Assembly (NCBI RefSeq): GCF_014117425.1
Contig: NZ_CP059725.1
Location: 2,954,001 to 3,018,000 of the forward strand
Origin: Bartonella sp. HY038
Lineage (GTDB): Bacteria; Pseudomonadota; Alphaproteobacteria; Rhizobiales; Rhizobiaceae
Direction: 5' to 3'
DNA: 64,000 nt
Shown: positions 9,221 through 19,000 of the stretch, piece by piece
Layout: every line of letters starts with the position of its first letter
How positions within the stretch are numbered: the first letter of the stretch is position 1
The notes under the pieces: generated by a model
Told to the model about the DNA's origin: nothing
Seen by the model: the letters and a program-made list of their open reading frames with translations, nothing else
Databases searched by the model: none
Position numbers and translations under genes: made by a program

Positions 9221-9865
9221 ATGCAGCTTATTGGTGAAAATCTTTGTATTGAGCGGGGCGGCGAAATCTTGTTTTCTTCAGTCAATTTTTTGTTAGAAGA
9301 GAATCAACTACTGGTTATAACCGGTGCGAATGGCGCAGGAAAATCCACCCTATTGCGAATCATTGCCGGACTTTTATCACCTCTATGCGGGACAATAAAA
9401 TTTTTTGATGGTGTTTCTCATTTTGAAGTGGCGCCTTTTGCCCATTATCTTGGGGAAAAAAATGCTATGAAGCCTCATTTAAGCGTTGCTGCCAACCTTA
9501 AATTTTGGGCGCGTTTTTACCAACCTTCACTCACAGCATCAGCCATACAGAGTTTGATCGAAAATGCCCTTGATAGGCTTAATCTTCGCCATGTGATCGA
9601 CCTTCCCTTTGGAGTACTTTCTACCGGCCAACGCCGACGTATTGCCATTTGTCGGCTATTGCTTGATGATCGAGTTTTATGGATTATTGATGAGCCGACC
9701 AGCGGCCTTGATAGTGCGGCGAGTGATATATTTTCAGCTTTGATGCAAGAGCATCTCGATAATAAGGGTATGATTATCGCGGCAACCCATTTACCCCTTG
9801 GCATAGATACCGGCCATAATCTTGTTCTTGAACCGTTTACCGGTAATGATGAGGCCATAAAATGA
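9221..9865 (+). CDS. ccmA: Heme exporter ATPase CcmA
   Basis: This is the ABC ATPase of the CcmABCD complex that releases holo-CcmE for cytochrome c maturation. The frame is open from a TTG at 9158, but the ATG at 9221 follows an AGAGG site (9211-9215) and gives 214 aa, the usual size. Walker A is GANGAGKST (about residues 35-43), the signature region is LSTGQRRRI, and Walker B is LWIIDEPTSGLD. The stop overlaps the ccmB start (ATGA at 9862-9865), so the pair is translationally coupled. It is the first gene of ccmABCDG. Confidence 0.95.
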   Translation: MQLIGENLCIERGGEILFSSVNFLLEENQLLVITGANGAGKSTLLRIIAGLLSPLCGTIKFFDGVSHFEVAPFAHYLGEKNAMKPHLSVAANLKFWARFYQPSLTASAIQSLIENALDRLNLRHVIDLPFGVLSTGQRRRIAICRLLLDDRVLWIIDEPTSGLDSAASDIFSALMQEHLDNKGMIIAATHLPLGIDTGHNLVLEPFTGNDEAIK

Positions 9866-10527
9866 CAGCTCTTTTTTGGCGCGATATTAAACTAAGCTTT
9901 GGTGCAGGTAATAGCATTATCATTTCACTGCTGTTTTTTTTGGCCGTAACAACCATTGTGCCTTTTGCAGTTGGCCCTGATCCAGAGGTCTTGCGAAAAA
10001 TTGGTGCTGGCATGGTATGGGTTGGTGCGCTTTTATCAATTTTATTAAGCCTTGAGCGGATGTTTCAGACAGACGCCCAAGATGGTAGTCTTGACCTTAT
10101 CATTATGGGGCAAGATTTTACCAACCTAGCGCTCATCGTCTTTAGCAAAGCCATTGCCCATTGGATTGGCACGGTATTACCGCTGATTATTGTTGCACCG
10201 CTTTTTGCCCTATTCCTTAATCTTGAACCTTATTCGATCTTGATTGTTGTTTTAACCCTTATTCTTGGCACACCAGCCATTACCTTCATTGGTGCAGTCG
10301 GGGCTGCCCTCGGCGTTAGCTTGCCGCGAGGAGGCATGCTTATTTCGGTGATTGTGTTACCACTAACCATGCCAATTATGATTTTTGGTGTTGGTGCAGC
10401 TAATAGCATTTTTTCGCCAACCGATAGTTTAATGGCACCGCTGATGTTTCTTAGCGCTTTTAGCCTGATATTTTGTCTCATTGGGTCAATTGCTGCAACA
10501 TTTACCCTTAAATATTTGTCGGAATAG
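9862..10527 (+). CDS. ccmB: Heme exporter permease CcmB
   Basis: This is a 221-aa inner-membrane permease of the CcmABCD complex. About six hydrophobic segments alternate with short loops; the N-terminus TALFWRDIKLSF and the FQTDAQDGSLDL loop are typical CcmB features. It overlaps ccmA by 4 bases and is followed 70 bases later by ccmC. No irregularity is seen. Confidence 0.95.
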   Translation: MTALFWRDIKLSFGAGNSIIISLLFFLAVTTIVPFAVGPDPEVLRKIGAGMVWVGALLSILLSLERMFQTDAQDGSLDLIIMGQDFTNLALIVFSKAIAHWIGTVLPLIIVAPLFALFLNLEPYSILIVVLTLILGTPAITFIGAVGAALGVSLPRGGMLISVIVLPLTMPIMIFGVGAANSIFSPTDSLMAPLMFLSAFSLIFCLIGSIAATFTLKYLSE

Positions 10528-10597
10528 GCAAGTTATCATTGCAGTTATATTATTAAACACTTAAAATGATTCTATAAAACAGAATTGAAGTAAGCAT

Positions 10598-11365
10598 ATG
10601 GACATGACAAAGCAAAGCTGGTGGCAAAAACTTGGCACCCCTACCTATTTTATGGAGCTTTCAAAAAAGCTTTTACCTTGGTTTGCTATACTAAGCATCA
10701 TTGGCTTGGTAATTGGATTATACCTTGTTTTCACCGCTCCTGATGACTATCAGCAAGGCTCAACAGTTAAAATCATGTTTATCCATGTGCCTTTTGCTTG
10801 GCTTTCCATGCTTTGCTATACTGTCATGACCATTTCGGCGCTTGGCGCTCTTATTTGGCGACATCCTTTAGCCGATGTTAGCATCATTGCAGCCGCGCCG
10901 ATTGGCGCGGTATTTACCGCCCTTTGTCTGCTAACCGGTTCGATTTGGGGGCGTCCAACTTGGGGCGCATGGTGGGTATGGGATGCAAGGCTAACCTCTG
11001 TGTTGGTGTTGTTTTTGATTTACCTTGGCATCATTGCTTTATCTCATGCTTTTGATGATTTTAGCAAATCTGCCCGCGCCAGTGCCATTTTAACCTTGGT
11101 TGGCTTTATCAATATTCCCTTGATTAAATTTTCAGTTGATTGGTGGAATACCCTTCATCAACCGGCCTCGCTTTTACGCAGTGGTGGCTCGGCAATTGAA
11201 TCATCGCTGCTTTGGCCGCTTTTAGTGATGGCCTTTGCTTTATCATTTCTATTTGCTACCTTACATCTTATGGCGATGCGCAATGAGGTCTTAAATCGCC
11301 GCCTGATTAATTTACAAAAAAAGGCAGCCCGCCAGAATCGCTCAATCAAAGGGGAAGCTGCATGA
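10598..11365 (+). CDS. ccmC: Heme-handling protein CcmC
   Basis: This is a 255-aa six-helix inner-membrane protein that loads heme onto CcmE. The periplasmic tryptophan-rich motif WGRPTWGAWWVWD is complete, as are the flanking histidine regions (FIHVPFAW and WWNTLHQPASL) expected to ligate heme. It overlaps the ccmD start by 4 bases (ATGA at 11362-11365). Confidence 0.96.
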   Translation: MDMTKQSWWQKLGTPTYFMELSKKLLPWFAILSIIGLVIGLYLVFTAPDDYQQGSTVKIMFIHVPFAWLSMLCYTVMTISALGALIWRHPLADVSIIAAAPIGAVFTALCLLTGSIWGRPTWGAWWVWDARLTSVLVLFLIYLGIIALSHAFDDFSKSARASAILTLVGFINIPLIKFSVDWWNTLHQPASLLRSGGSAIESSLLWPLLVMAFALSFLFATLHLMAMRNEVLNRRLINLQKKAARQNRSIKGEAA

Positions 11366-11550
11366 ACCATTTAGCCTTTATACTTGCCGCCTATGGCGCA
11401 GCAGCTTTTGGCATTATCGTCCTTACAATCTCAATTATTTGGCGCGGTCGTATTTTAAGTCGCAAAATAGCTCTCTTAGAAGCTGTTGACCCAAGGCGGC
11501 AAAAAAACAAAAAGCCTCTTTCAGCAAGCCTACAAGATGATCAACCATGA
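11362..11550 (+). CDS. ccmD: Heme exporter small subunit CcmD
   Basis: This is a 62-residue single-pass membrane protein needed to release holo-CcmE from CcmABC. It has a hydrophobic helix near the N-terminus (AAYGAAAFGIIVLTISIIW) followed by a basic cytoplasmic tail, the CcmD pattern. It overlaps ccmC before it and ccmG after it by 4 bases each. Identification rests on size, topology and operon position. Confidence 0.9.
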   Translation: MNHLAFILAAYGAAAFGIIVLTISIIWRGRILSRKIALLEAVDPRRQKNKKPLSASLQDDQP

Positions 11551-12119
11551 GTGATAATCAACGCCCTAAGCGCCGCCTTGCTCTGTTTATTCCGCTTGCT
11601 GCTTTTATGCTTTTTGCGACCATCGCCCTTATCCGCATTACTTCAAACAATCCTGATACCGCCAATTCATTGCCCAATGCTTTGGCAGGACAAGAAGCAC
11701 CACAAACGCAATTGCCAATATTGGCTTTACGCGAACCAACTAGCGAGATATTTGACCCGGCACAATTTAAGGGCCGTGTTACCTTAGTAAATTTTTGGGG
11801 TTCATGGTGCCCCCCCTGCCGCGAAGAGCACCCACAACTTTTAACCCTTGCCCAGGATTCTCGCTTTGACCTTGTTGGAGTTAATTTTAAAGATAATCAA
11901 GAAAATGCCACTCGGTTTCTTGGCGCTTTTGGCAATCCGTTTAAAATAATTGGCTTTGACCCACGCGGCCGCGCCGCTATTGAATGGGGTGTTTATGGCC
12001 CGCCTGAAACTTTTATTTTAAACCGCGAGGGTAAAATAGTTTTTAAGCATATTGGCCCAATCATGCCAGATAATTTAGCCAAAACCTTGATGCCTGAAAT
12101 TGAAAAGGCGCTACAATAA
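11547..12119 (+). CDS. ccmG: Thiol:disulfide interchange protein CcmG/DsbE
   Basis: This is a periplasmic, membrane-tethered thioredoxin-like protein of 190 aa that reduces apocytochrome c (or its CcmH partner) before heme attachment. It has an N-terminal signal anchor at about residues 10-30 and the active site WGSWCPPCREEHP with cysteines at 88 and 91. The GVYGPPETF segment with the family's cis-proline is present. It is the last gene of the operon; ccmE, ccmF and ccmH are not in this window. Confidence 0.95.
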   Translation: MSDNQRPKRRLALFIPLAAFMLFATIALIRITSNNPDTANSLPNALAGQEAPQTQLPILALREPTSEIFDPAQFKGRVTLVNFWGSWCPPCREEHPQLLTLAQDSRFDLVGVNFKDNQENATRFLGAFGNPFKIIGFDPRGRAAIEWGVYGPPETFILNREGKIVFKHIGPIMPDNLAKTLMPEIEKALQ

Positions 12120-12126
12120 CAGCGCC
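12107..12126 (+). terminator. Weak hairpin at the end of the ccm operon
   Basis: GGCGCT ... AGCGCC pair across the ccmG stop codon with an 8-base loop. There is no T-run, so it may be a Rho-type or weak stop. Confidence 0.35.
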
Positions 12127-12139
12127 TATCAATCCATCA

Positions 12140-12341
12140 TCATTTTGTATTTAACCAACGGTTGGTTGTACTATGATCAACATTGATACCGCGCTCCAAT
12201 AATAGCTCTTCAATATCTTTAGCTCTAACAATAACGCAAATACCAATTGATAGCTTGAAGAATGATTATTGCATCAAAGTGGCAACCTTTAAAATCATTC
12301 CCTGCACGATGAAATAATTTATTCTTTAATTTTGCTAGCAT
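12140..12341 (-). pseudogene. IS6-family transposase remnant
   Basis: On the minus strand an ATG at 12341 opens a frame reading ...FKGCHFDAIIILQAINWYLRY and then a stop. After a frameshift the next frame continues KDIEELLLERGINVDHSTTNRW. These two blocks match, in order, the N-terminal helix-turn-helix region of IS6/IS26-type DDE transposases (pattern F.G.HF...IIL.A..WYLRY.. then RDIEE...ERG..VDH.T..RW). The catalytic core and terminal inverted repeats are gone. It marks an old insertion downstream of the ccm operon, next to an AT-rich orphan gene. Confidence 0.75.
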
Positions 12342-12476
12342 CTATGGCTCCCTAAAATAGGCAGGCATAGTCTCAAGTTTTCATATTTTTTACGTTAATA
12401 CAAATTACGAATAATATTTGCGACAACGCGGGAAGTTCCGAGTAAAACTGATGCCGCAAGGAAATTGGTAAATAAA

Positions 12477-12575
12477 ATGAAAAATGCAGGTAGTCAAATC
12501 ACAGCATGCTGTGAAGGTGGCAAGGTAGTTTTCGGTTCAGGTAGAGTTAAAACGATACCTAATTTACACTTATAG
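12477..12575 (+). CDS. Short ORF or remnant upstream of the orphan gene
   Basis: A 32-codon frame (MKNAGSQITACCEGGKVVFG...) ends 5 bases before the next gene. The same frame is open further upstream to about 12400 (...SKTDAARKLVNK), with coding-like composition, so it may be the 3' end of a truncated gene and not a true start. A paired cysteine and glycine-rich segment (CCEGGKVVFGSGR) is the only notable feature. It could be the tail of a polymorphic toxin whose immunity gene follows; this is a guess from position. Confidence 0.3.
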   Translation: MKNAGSQITACCEGGKVVFGSGRVKTIPNLHL

Positions 12576-12580
12576 GATTA

Positions 12581-13141
12581 ATGATTATGCTATTTCATTC
12601 ATATATATTTTGGGGCACTATCCGCAAAGATAGTCAATTCAAGATAATTAACGACCAAGCAAATGAAATATTTGCTGATATGGGATTGGATATTACTCAT
12701 ATTAGTTATGAATCTTATAAATATGATAGTAAGGTTTTTCGAAATTACAGTAGAATGAATAAAAAGTTAATTAATTTTAATGAAAATATTAACAGAATAT
12801 ATATCGCCAATTTTGTTAATACCGGAAAAGAATCTGATTTTTTATATGAGTATGAAGTAGAATTTGGGTTCATGAATGAACATTATGAAAAATATATTTT
12901 AAATAATGAACAACAAAATGATATCTGCTATCTTACAATTAAAAAAGATTATTTAAACGATGAATTTAAACTAAGAGCATTACCCAAATTTAAGTTAATC
13001 AGTGGATACATCTTAGATAAATTTGAATATCAACACGTTACTTGTAAAAGTCGTATTAAATCTACAACATATCCACTTGAATACCAAAATAAAAGTTATT
13101 CCAAATCAATTAATATTTTGGAGCGTGAAATTTATAAATGA
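12581..13141 (+). CDS. AT-rich orphan protein of unknown function
   Basis: This 186-aa protein is rich in Asn, Lys, Tyr and Ile, with base composition clearly more AT-rich than its neighbours. No signal peptide, membrane segment or catalytic motif is visible; it should be a soluble alpha/beta protein. An alternative ATG lies two codons in. It sits between a dead IS6 transposase and the convergent membrane-protein gene (10 bases away), the kind of place where horizontally acquired cargo accumulates. Immunity proteins of contact-dependent or T6SS toxins often look like this, but nothing in the sequence proves it. Confidence 0.6.
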   Translation: MIMLFHSYIFWGTIRKDSQFKIINDQANEIFADMGLDITHISYESYKYDSKVFRNYSRMNKKLINFNENINRIYIANFVNTGKESDFLYEYEVEFGFMNEHYEKYILNNEQQNDICYLTIKKDYLNDEFKLRALPKFKLISGYILDKFEYQHVTCKSRIKSTTYPLEYQNKSYSKSINILEREIYK

Positions 13142-13151
13142 ACGTTAAAGA

Positions 13152-14075
13152 TTAAATTCCCTCAGCATTATTGGCATTTGCCATATGGGTTGCCTTTATC
13201 ACCTGTCCTGGTTGCTGAGGGCGGTTGCGATAAAACATGATGGCAGCATTAATCTCGGCGCCAAGAATAGAAATAGAGGCGATGATATAGAGGAAAATAA
13301 TTGCCACCATGATCGAGGCAAGACCTGCATAGGTTGAAACATAATTAGCAAAGGTTGCAAGATATTGCGCAAAAAGCATCGATGCTACCAACCATGTAAT
13401 AATAGTAAAGGCAATACCCGGCAAAATATCCAACAATTTGCGTTTTCCAGCAGGTAGCCATTTATGGGCGGTAACTAAGGTCACCAATAGAATGATAATA
13501 GCAATGAAATATCGCCAAAAGCGGATTGTACCGACATAAGGCGCAAGTGCTGGTACTTCGCGTTGTGCAATGGCGATTACGAGAGGTGCAAGAACCAGCA
13601 AAAAGCTGATAGCCATAAGCCCTATCGTGCCGATAATCACAAAGACAAGACTTTGTAAGCGGCAAAATATAATGGTACGATTATCTTTTACACGGTAAGC
13701 ACGATCAAGCGCTGTGCGTAAAGCTTCGACGCCATTAGAGGCAAAATAGGCCGCACCGATCGCCGAAAGGGTCAATAATCCGCCGCGCTGAACCGTTAAA
13801 ACATTGGTAATTTCCTTGCCAATTGGCTGTTTCAACGCATCAGGCATCATTTCCAAAATATAGGTAACGCTCGTCGCTGCATAGGCTTGCGCACCCAAAA
13901 AGCTCGCCAAAGCGGTGGCAAAAATCAAAAAGGGAAAAAACGCCATGAGGCTTGAAAGTGCGACATAACTAGCGAAAGCAGAACCCTGTTCAGTAAAATA
14001 ATGCCCAATGGCATTAAAAAGTATTTGCCAGCAATATTTAAACCAACCAACGCGTTCTTCGTCTTTTTCTGCCAT
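13152..14075 (-). CDS. YihY/BrkB-family inner-membrane protein
   Basis: This is a 307-aa multi-pass membrane protein of the YihY/BrkB (UPF0761) family, once misnamed RNase BN. It has about six hydrophobic segments. The family start region (AFASYVALSSLMAFFPFLIF) and the conserved ...YFASNGVEALRTALDRAY segment are present, together with the terminal ILGAEINAAI. A GAGG ribosome site precedes the ATG. The role in the family is unsettled (envelope integrity or transport). It is monocistronic, about 130 bases from the halogenase-like gene on the same strand. Confidence 0.88.
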   Translation of the reverse strand: MAEKDEERVGWFKYCWQILFNAIGHYFTEQGSAFASYVALSSLMAFFPFLIFATALASFLGAQAYAATSVTYILEMMPDALKQPIGKEITNVLTVQRGGLLTLSAIGAAYFASNGVEALRTALDRAYRVKDNRTIIFCRLQSLVFVIIGTIGLMAISFLLVLAPLVIAIAQREVPALAPYVGTIRFWRYFIAIIILLVTLVTAHKWLPAGKRKLLDILPGIAFTIITWLVASMLFAQYLATFANYVSTYAGLASIMVAIIFLYIIASISILGAEINAAIMFYRNRPQQPGQVIKATHMANANNAEGI

Positions 14076-14206
14076 ATTGCAACCTCAAAAGATATTTACC
14101 TTGATGCATTACACCAATTTTGTCCGGCAACCTTAAACTATTTTTAACAAAATGGCTAAAAACTCGTAAAAAATTTTTGTTAATTTTGAAATCACTTCGC
14201 TGAATG

Positions 14207-15709
14207 TCAATTATTTTTACCATTTTGCAAACGGCTAAGATAAGGTTGGATATGTTGCTTGATAAAATCTTCAGGCAAGGTTTCCAATTCTGCACGGGCA
14301 GCATGGGGATTGATAATCCCAAGAGGCGCCGCTACCAGCAACCAATTGATAATATGGAAAATCGGCAACCAGCTATTGCTTGTATAAGCTTCAATATCAA
14401 TCACCCGTGGGACACGCTGCGCACAACAAGCCGAAAATTCTTGATATTGCGGTGAGCGTGGCAAATATTGGACATCACGCCAATAGGCTGTATCATCGCG
14501 CGGTGTATCATAATGTAGGCGTAAAAAATCGCAAATTTCATTCCAACTTTGATTATTAGCAATATTAAATCCATCGATAATATTTTGGCCAATAACGCCG
14601 CGGCAATTATTAATGATGCGCTCAATATTGCGCAAAGTTTCTAAGCTTTGACCAATGGAAGCCGCCTCTAAAGGCTCGACAAAGCCTGCAGCAGCCCCAA
14701 GAGCAATAAGATTATTGCACCATATGCGTTCAAAATTACCTTGATTAAAATTTAAAACACCTTCGAATGTAACGGAATTGCCAAATAAAGCTTCTATTTC
14801 ATCGGCTGCATGGTCTGCACTGCTATGGCGGCTTGAAAAAACATAGCCGGCACCAACGTACTGTCTTAACGGCGATTGCCAAATCCAACCCGATTTCATT
14901 GCGCGAGCAGTTGTAAAGAATTGCGGATTTTTACTTTTTTGCTGAAGGGAAAAGGTCACAGCTTTATCATTGATCAACTGGTCGCTAAAGGAGCGCCAAT
15001 TTTGGCCATAGGTCGCGCCAATACCTAACCTTTTTACGCCAGATGCATCAATGACGAAATCAGTTGGCAAAATAGCTTCATCGATTTTAATCGCTGCGAC
15101 ATTGCCGTTTTCTGACAATAATAATTGGCGAACTTCAATCGCGCTTTGTTTAATATTTCTGTTGAGCGCTTTGCTTTTTAAAAAATTTTTAAATTTATAA
15201 CGATCGAAATGAAAGGAAAGCGCCAATCCAGTATTGGCAGTTTGCAACTCAGCAGCGGCATCATATTGTGAAGCATTTTGTTGAATTAATTTAAATCCTG
15301 GGAAAAAATCGTGCAGATTTTGCAAGCTTGCAATGCGCGAAATCAATAAAGGATTAGTTCCAAAAGCTTCTAGCGTCAATTCCGGTACATTGGCATCTTT
15401 TTTAGGGAGTAAATGATAATATGCTTCATTTTCACCATTTGAACGCCAATTTTCAAATTTCGTGCCAATTTTAAAAGTGGCATCAACTGTGCTGTAAAAC
15501 TCATCCATCTGAATTTGGTTTCGCTGCAATGTGGATAAAAGGTTGACCAAACCTCCCTCGCACATATCTGCAATTGGTTGTGTTTCGTCGTCAAAAACGG
15601 TGATCTCAACCAAAGGCCCAAATTGCCGGCGAAATGTTAAAGCGGCAAGCCATGCAGCAATATCACCACCAATAACCGCTACTTTTTTGATAGAACGCAA
15701 GTCCAACAC
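14207..15709 (-). CDS. Flavin-dependent halogenase-like protein (tryptophan halogenase family)
   Basis: This 500-aa FAD-dependent protein has the tryptophan halogenase fold. The start is GTG with GGAAAGG upstream. The N-terminal dinucleotide motif reads GGDIAAW (residues 14-20) where the family has GxGxxG. Lys80 in DATFKIGTKFENW corresponds to the catalytic lysine near position 79 of PrnA/RebH. The signature expected as WxWxIP is WIWQSP at 275-280. FVEPLE (343-348) aligns with the segment holding the catalytic glutamate. So the chloride/HOCl-handling lysine and glutamate appear kept while two structural motifs drift. No flavin reductase gene is adjacent. The substrate is unknown; a non-halogenating relative is possible. 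Confidence 0.8.
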   Translation of the reverse strand: MLDLRSIKKVAVIGGDIAAWLAALTFRRQFGPLVEITVFDDETQPIADMCEGGLVNLLSTLQRNQIQMDEFYSTVDATFKIGTKFENWRSNGENEAYYHLLPKKDANVPELTLEAFGTNPLLISRIASLQNLHDFFPGFKLIQQNASQYDAAAELQTANTGLALSFHFDRYKFKNFLKSKALNRNIKQSAIEVRQLLLSENGNVAAIKIDEAILPTDFVIDASGVKRLGIGATYGQNWRSFSDQLINDKAVTFSLQQKSKNPQFFTTARAMKSGWIWQSPLRQYVGAGYVFSSRHSSADHAADEIEALFGNSVTFEGVLNFNQGNFERIWCNNLIALGAAAGFVEPLEAASIGQSLETLRNIERIINNCRGVIGQNIIDGFNIANNQSWNEICDFLRLHYDTPRDDTAYWRDVQYLPRSPQYQEFSACCAQRVPRVIDIEAYTSNSWLPIFHIINWLLVAAPLGIINPHAARAELETLPEDFIKQHIQPYLSRLQNGKNN

Positions 15710-15961
15710 AATATTGGCCTTTCCTCAAAATTTATCGAAAATTTGAATAATTAAAAACAATGGCCTGCCTTTAGGTGCCGCATCGCGAGTTCTTAAACAG
15801 TACACCTTTAAACAACCAATAAATGATAGATCAAATAGAATGCGAATAATGATTAGGCATGCAACCATTATAGCTAGGGCAAGATCATTTTTTGCAAATG
15901 GTCTTTAATAAAAAATAATCGCAAACATAAAAAAGGCAAAACCCTTAATATATTTGCGATT

Positions 15962-15995
15962 AAAAAATAAAAAGGTCGGAGCAGATACCCCGACC
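15962..15995 (-). terminator. Intrinsic terminator of the giant adhesin gene
   Basis: GGTCGG ... CCGACC stem followed on the minus strand by TTTTTATTTTTT, 13 bases past the stop at 16008. Confidence 0.85.
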
Positions 15996-16007
15996 CTATT
16001 GGTTTGG

Positions 16008-19000
16008 TTAGACAACAATCTGACCATTGGCAAGCAAGGTTGCAAGATCAGTAGTTGTATTGTTGAGTGTCAACAATGCCGTTGATTGGAATGTACCACC
16101 CGTGCCGTCACGATCAACGTACAGAACAGCATTGCCACCATCTTGTACCACACGAAGATAATCACCAATATTGTCACCAACATCGATTTTGGCAGTGCCA
16201 TTTGCGTCAAAATGGGCTGGGCCATCAGCATCGCGAACATAGCCAATCAAAATATCAGCAAGATCAATACGATCAGCATTGGCATTGGTTACATAATTGC
16301 CAAGCGTGAACTGGTTGACAACATCCTGACCATTGCCAGCGGTTGCATCAGCATTATCAATGTTTTCATAAAGCAAGGTTGTATGACCAGTGCCAGTCAA
16401 TGTGAAGGTATCATTACCACCACGCCCATTAAGAACATTGTTGCCATTACCATCGGTAATCGTGTCATTGCCGCTGGTACCATAGATAGCTTCAATATTG
16501 AAAAGACGGGTAGAAAAGCCATCTGCGACTTTTTGATATGCTATGGTATCGGCAAGGCTTACTGTAATGCCTTGAGAACCAACAGCAGCAAAGTCAGCAA
16601 TATCCAAACCACTATTGACGTCCCAAGTGCGCTCACCGTCACCAACGTTCCAGCCGCCACCGCCATTATAGAAGCGAGTGCCTGCACCAATAAAGAAGGT
16701 ATCATTGTAACCCGTACCAACAATACCAACACTGGAGCTATAATCAGTTGTATTGTTAACTGCTCCATCTGCTTCAGCTGTCAATACATAACCATTATAA
16801 GGCTCAGTTGCTTTAAGGTTAGTCCAGCTAGAATTTACATTTTCAACTACATTACTACCATCGCCAACAATTGCCTTGCCACCAAAGTCTTGCGAATCTC
16901 CATTTTTGTTAAAGCGCATCACTGCGGTATAGGTTTCATTCTGGTCAAGACCATAGAAGTGAACGATTGCCGAGCTATCATTCCAACCCGTACCATATTG
17001 CGGATTGAGAACTTGGCTTGACACGCGCACCCCAGCGGAGTTGTATAGCTCTACCGTGTTACCATAGAAAGTGTTGGACCCATCCGGACGTAAAATACGC
17101 AAATGCATAGCAGTGCCATATTCTGGCGTATTCGGATTGGTGATAACAATAGAGGCTTCAGTGGTATTGGCACGTGATATGATCAAATCTTGATCACCAT
17201 CCCAATCATAATCCATAGCAGCAGCACTTGCACCATTTTTGGCTAGATCAAGATCAGCTGCTGGCATAACTGCACCACCGGTAAGACTACCGGTCGTAGC
17301 AACCCCCATATCTTTGATATTATTCTTTTGCCAGTCAACTTGACCATCGGGTTTAGTACCGCCGTTATGATAATAAAGCGAAGTACCAATAGTATATTTC
17401 GCCTCAGGTACAACCACAATATCCATCTTGCCATCGCCATCCCAGTCGATTGCAAGGGTTGATTTACCCATGATGCCATCAGGTAAACGCTGTGGTGCAC
17501 CTAAATGTCCTGTTCCATCATTATAATATACAACGCTATCAGACCCCATTGATTCAATGGTAGTATCACCGGCATTTTTAGCCTGACCTAGAAAAAGATC
17601 CATATAGCCATCGCCATTGAGATCTGCCCAAGTCATTGAAATGGTGCGTTCAAAACTATCGCCCTTGTAATTATAACCACTCGAGTTGAACACTTTTGTG
17701 AAATGATCGCCCAAACTCCAATTATCACCGGTAGCAGAAGTTTTACCATTATTCAAAAGCGTTACCATATCATAAGAATCTTCATTTGAATATACATAAT
17801 GAGCATGCATAGCAAGATCAACTGCACCATCATTGTTAAGGTCAACAGCAGATAATTCATGATCTGTACGAAGGTTTTTTAATGCAGTAGGTAGAGTTGA
17901 GGGACTGGAGGGGAAACCATACGTGTCCCATTGCTGTGTACCCAGATTAAGATCTTTTTGCCCTTTATTATGAAGGAATGTAGAACTATCACTACCCGAG
18001 TCACCCAAAACCACATCAAGCCAACCATCGCCATCCATGTCAAGACTAACCGTACTACCAAAGTGAGTGAGCGAATTTACTTGAACAAGCGTTGCTGTGT
18101 ACTTGCCATCTTTATCACCGACAAACATCGTTCCGGTGCCATTACCTGTAATGCCAGCATCGTAGGTTCTATCAGTCAGGAACATATCCATATAACCATC
18201 ACGATTGTAATCGCCATAGGTATAAGAACTAAAAAGCTTTTCGGTTTTGTATTGACTTGAAATAGCGGCATCGCCTAGACTTCCCCATGCCAACCGATTG
18301 GGTTGACCAAAATCACGGAAATCATTACCGTCAGCTGAATATTCAGCCATATCGGTCATCATTGTCCAGCCACCATTATTACCAAGCCGCAAGGACATGG
18401 AGTAAGTAGCATCAGCACCACCAATACCAACATTTGGCGCCATATTACTATCGGTTGTATCAATGGCAATTTCAAAAGCATCTGATAGTGAGCCATTCAC
18501 ACCAGATCGACTTTGCACTGCAGCATAGTATGTATAGAATGTTCCATCTGACAGTGCTGTTGGCTGCGTAAAGCTCCAAGTTGTGCCTGTCACCGTTGCA
18601 TAACCAACAAAAACGCTACCGCGGTAAATTGCAATTGCGGCACCTTCATCAAGCTCTTTGGTCAAAGTACCATGCAAGGTTGGTGTCGTATCATCTGTAT
18701 AGCTACCTGATGGTAAGGTATCATAAACTTGTGGTGCCTGATCATCGCTAAAATGGGTAATTTTAGTGGTAGCTTCAGGAACCTTATTATCAATGACAAC
18801 TTGCTGGCTGCTTTCAGTCCCCAAATTACCTGCTGCGTCTATAACACGGGTTTTAAATGTGTAAGTACCATCAGCAAGTAAGGTATCTGTATTATCCAGC
18901 GTCCAACTATCAGTAGATGCCGCATAGGTAGCATCGCGCCAAGTTGTGCCATTATCTAACGAAATTTGCACGCGTTCATTATCTGATAATGTACCAGTAA

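Noticed and set aside
16086..17021. 311-codon plus-strand frame opposite the adhesin C-terminus
   Set aside because: The minus strand holds clear FG-GAP and secretion-domain motifs. The antisense frame has no recognisable motif, no ribosome site and unusual Ile/Thr/Cys composition.
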